Shown here: in pieces, positions 13,843 to 19,453 of the stretch
Layout of the letters: each line of letters starts with the position of its first letter
Numbering within the stretch: the first letter of the stretch is position 1
Assembly (NCBI GenBank): GCA_900550615.1
Contig: URSX01000025.1
Coordinates: 1 to 19,453, forward strand
Direction: 5' to 3'
Length of the DNA stretch: 19,453 nucleotides
Source: an uncultured Eubacteriales bacterium
GTDB lineage: Bacteria; Bacillota; Clostridia; Oscillospirales; Oscillospiraceae
The notes under the pieces: generated by a model
What the model was told of the DNA's origin: nothing
What the model saw: the letters and a program-made list of their open reading frames with translations, nothing else
Databases searched by the model: none
Made by a program: the position numbers and the translations under genes

Positions 13843-15169
13843 CAAAATGGCGGTTGCGCCCGTTGGAAAACTCATCTGGCAAATGTCGATACCGCCGCTG
13901 ATTTCCATGTTTCTGCAATATTCCTATAATCTGATAGACAGCGCGTTTGTAGCGCGGCTGAGTGAAAATGCTTTGACGGCGGTTTCCCTGTCGTTTCCCA
14001 TTACAACTCTGATGAATGCGACATCTATCTGGATCGGCGTTGGCGTGAATGTACTGATTGCAGGGTATCTTGGGGAGAAAAAGCAGGATGAGGCAAATAC
14101 TACCGTCACACATGGATTGTTACTGGCCTTTGGAATTGGTGCTTTGCTCAATCTTCTGTCATTACTGATTATGAAACCCTACTTTGGGGCATTCACCAAT
14201 AACGAAGAAATTTATCAGTTGAGTCTTGCCTATATGAGCGTATGTTCGTTCATGCAAATTCCCAACATGGTGCATATCGCAATCCAGAAGATGATACAGG
14301 CTACTGGGAACATGATTGCTCCTATGTGGTTCCAGATTGCAGGAGTGGTCGTTAATTTTGTATTTGACCCACTCCTAATTTTTGGTATTGGTGTTTTTCC
14401 AGCTATGGGAATCCGTGGCGCTGCGGTGGCTACTGTTGCGGGCTATTTGTTATCCATGATTTTGGCATTTGCCTTGCTGCTGGGCAAAAAGCAAAAAGTG
14501 CGGATAAAGATCAAAGAATTTCATATACAAAAGCGGATGATTGCCCGTATATTCGCCCTTGGCTTACCATCTTTCATTATGAATGCCCTCAGTTCGTTTA
14601 TGGTGACATTCGTCAATCTGTTTCTGGTGGCGTATTCCGATACGGCGATTGCATTCTTCGGTGCGTATTTTAAGGTGCAGCAGCTGATCGTTATGACAGT
14701 AAACGGCTTGATTCAGGGCTGTTTGCCTATTATGCGGTTTAACTACGGTGCGGGAAACAGAGATAGGCTGCACTCCGCTTTCCGATACGGAACCGCTTTG
14801 GTCTGCGGTATGATGATACTGGGAACATTGACCGTCAACTTCTTTCCGGCGCAGCTTTTGGAATTATTTACAGCGTCGGAAGCCATGCGCTCCTTTGGAA
14901 TATCCGCTATGCGAATCATGGCGGCAAGCTATCTGTTTTGCGGTCTCTCTACCATGATTTCCACCTATTTTCAGGCGACAGAAAAAGTAGGTTCCAGCAT
15001 AGCGATTCAATTATGCAGACAACTGCTTTTCCTTGTTCCTGCCTTATGGTGTCTGAACAAATTATTCCAACTGAACGGAATCTGGCTTGCATTTCCTGTT
15101 GCGGAAACCGCCACTATGATCATTGCTCTCATAATAATGGCATGGCATCGCCACAAAAATATCTTATAA
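13829..15169 (+). CDS. MATE family efflux transporter
   Basis: The 446-residue protein has the length and twelve-helix pattern of the MATE (multi antimicrobial extrusion) family, which exports drugs or other organic compounds with H+ or Na+. Recognisable parts are the N-terminal PVGKLIWQMSIPPLISMFLQ, YSYNLIDSAFVARLSENALT and AVSLSFPITTLM, the VGVNVLIAGYLGEKKQDEAN loop, and a second half starting near LPSFIMNALSSFMVTF. The start at 13829 (MQTNNKMAV) follows GAGGGAAAGC. It appears intact, unlike its neighbours. Control may come through the promoter and attenuator at 13477-13591. The substrate is unknown. Confidence 0.9.
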   Translation: MQTNNKMAVAPVGKLIWQMSIPPLISMFLQYSYNLIDSAFVARLSENALTAVSLSFPITTLMNATSIWIGVGVNVLIAGYLGEKKQDEANTTVTHGLLLAFGIGALLNLLSLLIMKPYFGAFTNNEEIYQLSLAYMSVCSFMQIPNMVHIAIQKMIQATGNMIAPMWFQIAGVVVNFVFDPLLIFGIGVFPAMGIRGAAVATVAGYLLSMILAFALLLGKKQKVRIKIKEFHIQKRMIARIFALGLPSFIMNALSSFMVTFVNLFLVAYSDTAIAFFGAYFKVQQLIVMTVNGLIQGCLPIMRFNYGAGNRDRLHSAFRYGTALVCGMMILGTLTVNFFPAQLLELFTASEAMRSFGISAMRIMAASYLFCGLSTMISTYFQATEKVGSSIAIQLCRQLLFLVPALWCLNKLFQLNGIWLAFPVAETATMIIALIIMAWHRHKNIL

Positions 15170-15196
15170 CATGTTCCAATGAGGAGAAATGATGAA

Positions 15197-15406
15197 CGAT
15201 ACCATCCCCGCAGTCTGAACTCCAATGGCGGCTGGAACGTGACGTCCTCGCTGTCGTTCCTGAAGATGCCGATCTTGCAATACAGCAGCGAGATTCGCTC
15301 TGCCGTGCTGCTGGTACACGGAGAGAAAGCGCACTCCCGCTATTTCAGCGAGACGGCATACAGCAAGCTGACCGGCGATAACAAGGAATTGCTCATCATA
15401 TTTTGA
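15197..15406 (+). pseudogene. Alpha/beta hydrolase, C-terminal fragment
   Basis: The frame reads YHPRSLNSNGGWNVTSSLSF then LKMPILQYSSEIRSAVLLVH and GEKAHSRYFSETAYSKL, ending DNKELLIIF. This matches the part of a dienelactone-hydrolase-like alpha/beta hydrolase around the strand with the catalytic Asp region (VLLVHGEKAHSRYFSE). The nucleophile Ser segment is missing upstream, and the ending lacks the PGAxHxDLYD His motif expected after ELLIIP. It lies 27 bases behind the MATE stop. Confidence 0.65.
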
Positions 15407-15438
15407 TTTCGATAAAAGACACCTCCTGTAAACAAAAG

Positions 15439-15465
15439 CGCCGCTATGCAATCTGCACAGCGGCG
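15439..15465 (-). terminator. Terminator of the toxin-antitoxin operon
   Basis: CGCCGCT pairs with AGCGGCG around a 13-base loop that itself has TGCA ends; on the minus strand it is followed by CTTTTGTTT. It lies 8 bases after the toxin stop. It may also stop plus-strand reading from the MATE side. Confidence 0.75.
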
Positions 15466-15472
15466 TTCTTCA

Positions 15473-15784
15473 TTATAAATATTTCGTATAATTTTGTGTT
15501 CCGTGGAAGATTCTGTAAATTTCCACGGTATTTCTTGGTTCATCAATTTTGAAGAGAGCCACATATCTTCCAATCAAGAACTTCCTGTATTCTCTCTGCC
15601 GAAGCACCTCGTCGCGGGAGTACCCATAAATTGTAGGAGTCTCTTCCAAACGAAGCAGCACTTCACCAAAATCTTTTACAAACGAACGAATTGCCTGCTG
15701 AGAATCGAACTGTCTCTCAAAGTATCGCAAGATTTCTTGGTAATCATCCTCAGCTGCTGGCAGCAAAATGACATTATAACTCAT
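15473..15784 (-). CDS. RelE/ParE-family toxin
   Basis: The 103-residue protein matches the RelE/ParE fold: an N-terminal strand (YNVILLPAAEDDYQEIL), two helices (YFERQFDSQQAIRSFVKDF), then LEETPTIYGYSRDEVLRQRE, YRKFLIGRYVALFKID and IYRIFHGTQNY. The C-terminal YR-x-F-L-I-x-RY-x-x-x-F and RIFHG blocks are typical. ParE-type members poison gyrase and RelE-type members cut mRNA; sequence does not decide. Its ATG overlaps the antitoxin stop by 11 bases, so the two are translationally coupled. Confidence 0.88.
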   Translation of the reverse strand: MSYNVILLPAAEDDYQEILRYFERQFDSQQAIRSFVKDFGEVLLRLEETPTIYGYSRDEVLRQREYRKFLIGRYVALFKIDEPRNTVEIYRIFHGTQNYTKYL

Positions 15785-16034
15785 ACTTCTTGCTCGTTTC
15801 TTTTAGAATATCAGCAAGAGATCGCCCCATTCCAGCTTCGTGCTGTGCTTCAGCCGTTGCCAGCTTTGCGTATACATCATTCATGATTTGTTGGTGCTCA
15901 TAGGCTTCCATGCTCATGATAACCATATCACCATAACCGTTTTTGGTTACAAAGATAGGTTCTGCTGTTTCATGACAGCGTTGGGAAATTGCGTTGGTGT
16001 TCTTTAAATCACGAATCGGAATAATTTCAGGCAT
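15774..16034 (-). CDS. Phd/YefM-family antitoxin
   Basis: The 86-residue protein starts MPEIIPIRDLKNTNAISQRC and continues EPIFVTKNGYGDMVIMSMEA, the classic Phd/YefM DNA-binding half, followed by a helical C-terminus that would wrap the toxin. The start at 16034 is preferred to the upstream in-frame start because AAAGGAG lies just upstream. Antitoxin-toxin complexes of this family repress their own promoter. An inverted repeat with GTGG/CCAC ends (16051-16068) covers the -10. Confidence 0.9.
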   Translation of the reverse strand: MPEIIPIRDLKNTNAISQRCHETAEPIFVTKNGYGDMVIMSMEAYEHQQIMNDVYAKLATAEAQHEAGMGRSLADILKETSKKYEL

Positions 16035-16058
16035 AGTCTCAGCTCCTTTCGTGGCTCT

Positions 16059-16087
16059 ATTATACCACAAAAAAGCCGCGCCTGCAA
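16059..16087 (-). promoter_or_regulatory. Toxin-antitoxin promoter with overlapping operator
   Basis: TTGCAG (plus 16082-16087) and TATAAT (plus 16059-16064) are separated by 17 bases on the minus strand. The inverted repeat at 16051-16068 overlaps the -10, as expected for autoregulation. Confidence 0.7.
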
Positions 16088-16088
16088 C

Positions 16089-16670
16089 TCACAATCCCAT
16101 AATTTCTTTCACAATGCGGTCACAGCCTTTGATGGCACCGACCAGCACCAGCAGGTTGAACGCCAGTTCTCCGACATAGGTCCAAACGGCGGTGACAACA
16201 GATGTGCTTGTATCCACAGCGGGCGGGCTGGACGAAATGGCGGATAAAATAATGCAGGACAACGCAATCACCACGCCCTGCAAACACACACCCGCATAAC
16301 TGCGGATGAAGTTTTTACCCACACTGCTTGTAGGCTCACCCGCGAATGTAGACAGCGGAATCGGCGCAACAGCGGCGTACATCCAAAGACTGAACATTCT
16401 GCCGTAAACCGTGAGAATCATGGTAAAAGATAAAACCGTAATCAGCAGCCCGCCAATCAGCGTAACCGCCCACAACGGAATAGAATCCCAAAAGCCCACA
16501 TTGTTGATGGCATCGATCAACTCCTGTGGCAGCGATACGCTGCTCATGCCGGAACTGCCCGATTGGGTGATAATGGTGGACACCATGCCCTGCACGATGG
16601 AGAACACCGCCAGCATCAATTCCAGCCCGTAGGTCACCGCACCCTTGGCTACCCTTGCGGTGGAGTATAA
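16089..16670 (-). pseudogene. VirB6/TrbL-like conjugation membrane protein, 5'-truncated
   Basis: About 193 residues remain in one open frame. It starts LYSTARVAKGAVTYGLELML and continues AVFSIVQGMVSTI, VGFWDSIPLWAVTLIGGLLI, YGRMFSLWMYAAVAPIPLST, FAGEPTSSVGKNFIRSYAGV and ends DRIVKEIMGL. At least four hydrophobic segments are visible. This matches the C-terminal two thirds of the polytopic VirB6/TrbL-like channel component found in Firmicutes conjugative elements (about 280 residues). The N-terminal helices and start codon are missing; a stop lies just upstream at 16674-16676, and a GTG at 16637 could start a shorter product. No other type IV secretion gene is in the window, so the element looks unable to transfer unless genes lie further right. 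Confidence 0.75.
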
Positions 16671-16680
16671 CGTTCAGTTC

Positions 16681-16710
16681 TTGACAAGAAACCTATAAAT
16701 TTGCTACTAT
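16681..16710 (+). promoter_or_regulatory. Promoter of a short RNA
   Basis: TTGACA (16681-16686) and TACTAT (16705-16710) with an 18-base spacer and a TGC extended -10. It fires on the plus strand, into a region where all genes are on the minus strand. Confidence 0.5.
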
Positions 16711-16716
16711 AACAAC

Positions 16717-16772
16717 AACATCTCCCCCAGGCCTCTACGCACAGCGTATGCACACTTGGGGGAGTTTTGTTT
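16717..16772 (+). ncRNA. Candidate small RNA ending in an intrinsic terminator
   Basis: From the predicted start the transcript is almost one hairpin: CTCCCCCA (16722-16729) pairs with TGGGGGAG (16757-16764), with an inner TACGC/GCGTA stem, followed by TTTTGTTTG. No coding frame of note is present. It may be an antisense or regulatory RNA of the element, or an attenuator left behind after deletion of the gene it controlled. Confidence 0.45.
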
Positions 16773-16804
16773 GTTAATATCAGAGAGGCTGTGAAGTGAG
16801 AATT

Positions 16805-17014
16805 TTACGGAATACGGAACGATTCCAAATACCGTTCAAAAATCTCACAGTTGACCAAAGTTACCTTGTCAATTTTGTAAACAGCCTTAGCTTCTTTAGC
16901 GAGCGCTGTGAATTTTGTCAGACCCATGCTGTACTTTTCAGCACCTTCTTGGTAACGAACGAATTTCTTGGCGTTCTGCTTTGTTTTATCAACGTCTTTA
17001 CGCGAATAAGCCAT
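16805..17014 (-). CDS. Small DUF6462-like protein of conjugative elements
   Basis: 69 residues beginning MAYSRKDVDKTKQNAKKFVR and continuing YQEGAEKYSMGLTKFTALAK, then EAKAVYKIDKVTLVNCEIFE. The layout (basic head, then a YSMG-type helix-turn-helix-like segment) resembles small excisionase-like/DUF6462 proteins that are common beside conjugation genes in Clostridia; the family name is from memory. AGAGG lies 8 bases before the ATG. A DNA-binding role is plausible but not shown. Confidence 0.7.
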   Translation of the reverse strand: MAYSRKDVDKTKQNAKKFVRYQEGAEKYSMGLTKFTALAKEAKAVYKIDKVTLVNCEIFERYLESFRIP

Positions 17015-17076
17015 AATAAACCTCTTTTCGTTTTAGCTTGCCCTGTTTTCTGTTCTGGGATCGTAATCTTGAAGTT

Positions 17077-17217
17077 TTATCTTTTTTGTGCATCAGCCTC
17101 ACAATCTTTATAATATGGACATGTCACGCAGCAACCTCTGCAACACTTATACGAATCATTCGATACCCAGAGCCGGAAGCGGGCAATAATCTCATATAAA
17201 GCTATCATTCTCTGCAT
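17077..17217 (-). CDS. Cys-rich 46-residue protein, overlapping the HIRAN gene
   Basis: The frame reads MQRMIALYEIIARFRLWVSN then DSYKCCRGCCVTCPYYKDCE and ADAQKR. It has six Cys packed as CC, CC, C and C, which suggests metal binding or a disulfide knot, after an N-terminal amphipathic helix. Two starts are possible: ATG at 17217, inside the end of the HIRAN gene, or ATG at 17208, which overlaps the HIRAN TGA as ATGA. The overlap implies coupled translation with the HIRAN protein. I do not recognise the family. It is easy to miss by length cut-off. Confidence 0.6.
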   Translation of the reverse strand: MQRMIALYEIIARFRLWVSNDSYKCCRGCCVTCPYYKDCEADAQKR

Positions 17218-17531
17218 TGACCGCACATCTTTTCTTCCTCTGCAATCTTCACCTTGCAGACCACCGCATTGTCCAGTACATAGACAACTTTGGCCGTGGC
17301 GCTGTCTCCGATTTTGTCATACAACCGCCCGGCGCTGATGCAGTCGCCCAAAACTGTGTGCGGGCTGTTTGCCACATAACCCGTGCAGCCAAGCCCCGGA
17401 AGCTCTGCCTTGATTGCTTCGCTGTCATATTCATTGTCAGGCTCTTTGACCAGCTTTACCTTTTGCCCGACCGCAAAAGGCTTGCTGCCAAAATAGAACT
17501 TCAATCCGGTGATCGTAATAAATGCTTTCAT
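17205..17531 (-). CDS. HIRAN-domain protein
   Basis: 108 residues starting MKAFITITGLKFYFGSKPFA, chosen because AGGAGG lies 6 bases upstream. The HIRAN fold is suggested by the ITGLKFYFG strand, VGQKVKLVKEPDNEYDSEAI (the typical PxNxYDxxAI segment) and GYVANSPHTVLGD. HIRAN domains in Rad5/HLTF bind DNA ends; stand-alone bacterial forms often sit in mobile elements. The C-terminal tail EEEKMCGQCRE adds two Cys. Its stop overlaps the Cys-rich small gene that follows. Confidence 0.8.
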   Translation of the reverse strand: MKAFITITGLKFYFGSKPFAVGQKVKLVKEPDNEYDSEAIKAELPGLGCTGYVANSPHTVLGDCISAGRLYDKIGDSATAKVVYVLDNAVVCKVKIAEEEKMCGQCRE

Positions 17532-17565
17532 AGGGAACCTCCTGCCATTTGCATAAACTGTTGTG

Positions 17566-18087
17566 TTACCAATCCAACTCGTCCATAGCGTCATCTACGC
17601 CCGCCGCATAGTCGGGGTCGCTGTCGTAGCGATCCTCATCGTAGTCGTCATCATCGTAGATGGCATCGTAGCCATCATCATAGGAATCATACGTCTTGTA
17701 GGATTTTTTGCTGCTGGAGTAAGCGCTGCTGTACGAAGATTTGGAGCTGTAAGAAGTGCTGCTCTTGGTGGAAGATTTGGAAGGGCGATGTACCCAGCAG
17801 TAGGCAGAGTCCTTATCCGCTTCTCGCGTGCAGCCGTCCTTGATGCAGGTGTATTTATGCTTTGTGCTAGAGCTGCTGCTGGACGGTCTGGAGCCGCTGC
17901 CAGAGACGCTGGAATTGCTCTTGGCGGGCTTATGTGTCCAACAATAGGCGGAGCCCTTAGCCGCCTCTCTGGTGCAACCGCTTTTGATGCAGGTATACTT
18001 GGCAGCGAATGCACCGGTACATAGGATGCAGGCGGTCAACGTAACGAACACTGCGCAAAGAATGTTTTTCCAAATAGTCTTTTTCAT
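17566..18087 (-). CDS. Secreted protein with two Cys/His repeats and a Ser/Tyr/Asp-rich tail
   Basis: 173 residues. A signal peptide (MKKTIWKNILCAVFVTLTAC to TGAFA, probable cut at AFA-AK near 28; an LTAC at 17-20 could instead be a lipobox) precedes two near-identical units: YTCIKSGCTREAAKGSAYCW-TH and YTCIKDGCTREADKDSAYCW-VH. Each has the pattern C-x4-C-x10-C-x2-H, a likely zinc or disulfide site. A Ser-rich linker joins them, and the C-terminal third is Ser/Lys/Tyr then Asp/Tyr-rich and strongly acidic. AAAGGAC precedes the start. I recognise the repeat style from mobile-element proteins of gut Firmicutes but know no function. An envelope or surface role is inference. Confidence 0.75.
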   Translation of the reverse strand: MKKTIWKNILCAVFVTLTACILCTGAFAAKYTCIKSGCTREAAKGSAYCWTHKPAKSNSSVSGSGSRPSSSSSSTKHKYTCIKDGCTREADKDSAYCWVHRPSKSSTKSSTSYSSKSSYSSAYSSSKKSYKTYDSYDDGYDAIYDDDDYDEDRYDSDPDYAAGVDDAMDELDW

Positions 18088-18136
18088 GGTAAAGTCCTTT
18101 CTGTCGTGTGTTGCATTTTATCTGTGGCACTTACTG

Positions 18137-18343
18137 TCAGAAGTCGTCACTGCCAAAATCATCCGAAGCAAAGTCATCTGAATCAAGGTCGTCCGAATCG
18201 AAGTTGTCCTCATCGTTATCGAACTCATCCATCAGCGCCTTACGGTTTTCCTCTTCTTCCCGGATACGTTCCATCGCCAACGAGTAGTGAACATATCCGT
18301 CAACGCCCTTACCGTAGACCCCGAAATCCATATCCTTCAGCAT
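18137..18343 (-). CDS. Small acidic protein with SDDF repeats
   Basis: 68 residues beginning MLKDMDFGVYGKGVDGYVHY, then a charged helix (AMERIREEEENRKALMDEFD) and a tail of SDDL/SDDF units. GGAGGT sits 8 bases before the ATG. Similar GKGVxGYVHY small proteins occur in conjugative elements; the function is unknown. It lies 49 bases upstream of the secreted Cys/His protein and is probably in the same operon. A -10-like TATAAT (plus 18399-18404) and a GAAGGGA/TCCCTTC hairpin (18371-18389) lie upstream; no good -35 is seen. Confidence 0.65.
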   Translation of the reverse strand: MLKDMDFGVYGKGVDGYVHYSLAMERIREEEENRKALMDEFDNDEDNFDSDDLDSDDFASDDFGSDDF

Positions 18344-18474
18344 AGTAGTTACCTCCGCTTTGTATGGGGGGAAGGGAACCGCTCCCTTCGATACTTCTAT
18401 TATAAATCATGGCCTGTCCTATAATTTGTACTTTGAACACATGGCGCAAAATTATGCGATTTTGCGTAAGAACA

Positions 18475-18526
18475 GAAAAACGCGCCCTCTGCAAATCCCC
18501 TTATCGTGGGATAGCAAAGAGCGCGT
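18475..18526 (-). terminator. Terminator after the orphan ORF
   Basis: On the minus strand ACGCGCTCTTTGC pairs with GCAGAGGGCGCGT and is followed by TTTTCTG. It lies 34 bases past the stop at 18560, which supports real transcription reaching that stop. Confidence 0.75.
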
Positions 18527-18559
18527 ACTATTTATGCACAGCAATGTGCGTCACAAATC

Positions 18560-18857
18560 TTAATTGTATTCTGCCTTGCCGGTCAGGGCAGGCCTTGCCA
18601 TCAAAAGATCCAGCAGCCGTCCCATATCGCTCAGTGAGGCTGTGAACCACCTGCATATTCCCTCGCTATCCCCCAGTGCATCGTGAAGGTCCGCAAAAAC
18701 ATATCCTGCGTTCAGTGCCAGTGTTAAATTTCCGCCATATAGAATGAGCGCGCCCGCCTTGCCGTTATTGGCAAAATGGTTTGAGGTCACACAATGTGAC
18801 TCCAAAAAGGTTTGGTTGCAGACGTTTCTTGGTTCTGCAAAACCTCTGGAACCGGTA
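18560..18857 (-). pseudogene. Unassigned C-terminal coding fragment behind TetR
   Basis: The frame reads SHCVTSNHFANNGKAGALIL then YGGNLTLALNAGYVFADLHD, ALGDSEGICRWFTASLSDMG and RLLDLLMARPALTGKAEYN, stopping at 18560 just ahead of a good terminator. The text looks like a compact alpha/beta protein end, but I recognise no family. There is no start codon with a ribosome site; going upstream the frame runs into the antiparallel frame of the tetR 3' end. It is best explained as the tail of a lost gene joined to tetR by deletion. 18788-18800 contains an inverted repeat GTCACA-n3-TGTGAC. Confidence 0.35.
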
Positions 18858-19453
18858 TCAGACAGACTGCTTTTTCTTGGTGCGGATTTCCAACATGGCA
18901 AACAGCTTTTCCATAACCTCCGCCGCAATCGCCCGGATATCCAGCGCCTGAATAAACGCAAGTACCTGCTGCTGTTCCTTCTCCGGGACCCGGTATACCC
19001 GCATGGCTGCGGTTAAAAAGCGGCATAGTTTGCGGTCCAGCAGAAAGTGGATGTCGCATTTCCGGGCCATATAGCTCCGCATCAACCCCGCTGTGCCGAT
19101 GTCCATCTCATAAAAATCACTGTTGGTATATCCGGGAAAATTCCCGCCGAAAATCTGCTTCAGTTCCGCTGTGGTATGCAGGTAGATATATTCCGCTGTA
19201 TCCGGCAGGGAATAGGCTTCCAGGTAGATCTCACGCAGGTTTTCGTTCAACTCGGTCAGCGTAAACCGGCGGCAGATTCCGGTCGGCAACACTTTTGGCA
19301 ACGCCGAACTGCCCGTCGAACATGGTTCCGACCAATTCCAGTAGAATTTTATCCTTTGTAGGGAACAGATTCAAATAGTTCCCTCTTGCCACGCCTGCTT
19401 CCTCTACAATTTGGCTTACAGAGGTACTTTTGTACCTCTGCTCTAAAAAAGCC
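18858..19453 (-). pseudogene. TetR/AcrR-family regulator with internal lesion, N-terminus beyond the window
   Basis: From the right edge the minus strand reads AFLEQRYKSTSVSQIVEEAG then VARGNYLNLFPTKDKILLEL, a TetR helix-turn-helix, followed by FDGQFGVAKSVADRNLPPVY. Near 19270-19290 the frame changes and continues TLTELNENLREIYLEAYSLP, then TAEYIYLHTTAELKQIFGGN, and ends at 18858. The missing piece between PPVY and TLTELNEN (about ten residues in relatives as I recall them) plus the frame change indicate a small deletion. A 147-residue ORF from 19301 may still be translated but lacks the DNA-binding domain. The start lies outside the window. Confidence 0.7.

Noticed and set aside
13183..13908. 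241-codon minus-strand frame
   Set aside because: It crosses the RT remnant, promoter, terminator and nitroreductase stub and has no protein-like blocks.
1..19453. CRISPR array or multi-gene defence system
   Set aside because: No spaced repeat array and no cas, restriction or other defence gene set was found; the only defence-like unit is the toxin-antitoxin pair.

Overview
The window looks like the chromosome of an anaerobic, GC-rich Clostridia member, probably an Oscillospiraceae-type gut bacterium. This rests on gene content: V-type ATPase, single-chain pyruvate:ferredoxin oxidoreductase, conjugative-element genes of gut Firmicutes type, strong sigmaA promoters with a TGC extended -10, and AGGAGG ribosome sites. 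The taxonomic placement is inference. The left two thirds (1 to about 12,200) is GC-rich core-like DNA. From about 12,247 to the right end the base composition shifts toward AT and the genes are typical of an integrated conjugative element in decay.

Layout. 2-256: 3' end of V-ATPase subunit K. 377-1676: a strong promoter, a structured leader with two competing partners for one terminator arm, and a PLP aminotransferase. 1697-2443: a pseudogene chimera of an ornithine cyclodeaminase start, a piece of ABC-transporter membrane domain and the tail of an ABC ATPase. 2440-4124: promoter, long leader with a cysteine-rich small ORF, then mgtE. 4257-7778 (minus): PFOR. 7934-10816 (minus): a citrate-type cluster read from a truncated 2-hydroxycarboxylate transporter into aconitase and then a VOC protein whose tail comes from a corrinoid protein, followed by the remnant of a Cys/Met-metabolism PLP enzyme. 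11032-11967 (minus): the LysR regulator probably linked to that cluster.

12201-12246 is the 3' half of a tRNA-Arg(CCG) gene, starting exactly at the anticodon loop and followed by its terminator. This is the signature of an integration site, with the element lying to the right. The element side carries a small conserved protein, a group II intron RT remnant, a nitroreductase stub, an intact MATE exporter, an alpha/beta-hydrolase stub, a Phd/ParE-type toxin-antitoxin pair, a 5'-truncated VirB6/TrbL-like conjugation gene, a candidate small RNA, a group of small genes (DUF6462-like, a Cys-rich 46-residue protein, a HIRAN protein, a secreted Cys/His-repeat protein, an acidic protein) and a TetR gene with an internal lesion.

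The most striking overall feature is the density of deletion scars: at least nine genes are truncated or fused in 19 kb, on both sides of the att-like site. Either this lineage suffers frequent deletion or the assembly contains artefactual joins; raw reads would decide. I found no complete, clearly undescribed system. The best candidates for something new are the aminotransferase leader (411-540), the Cys-rich ORF ahead of mgtE (2566-2721), the promoter-terminator RNA at 16681-16772, and the small-gene group at 17077-18343.
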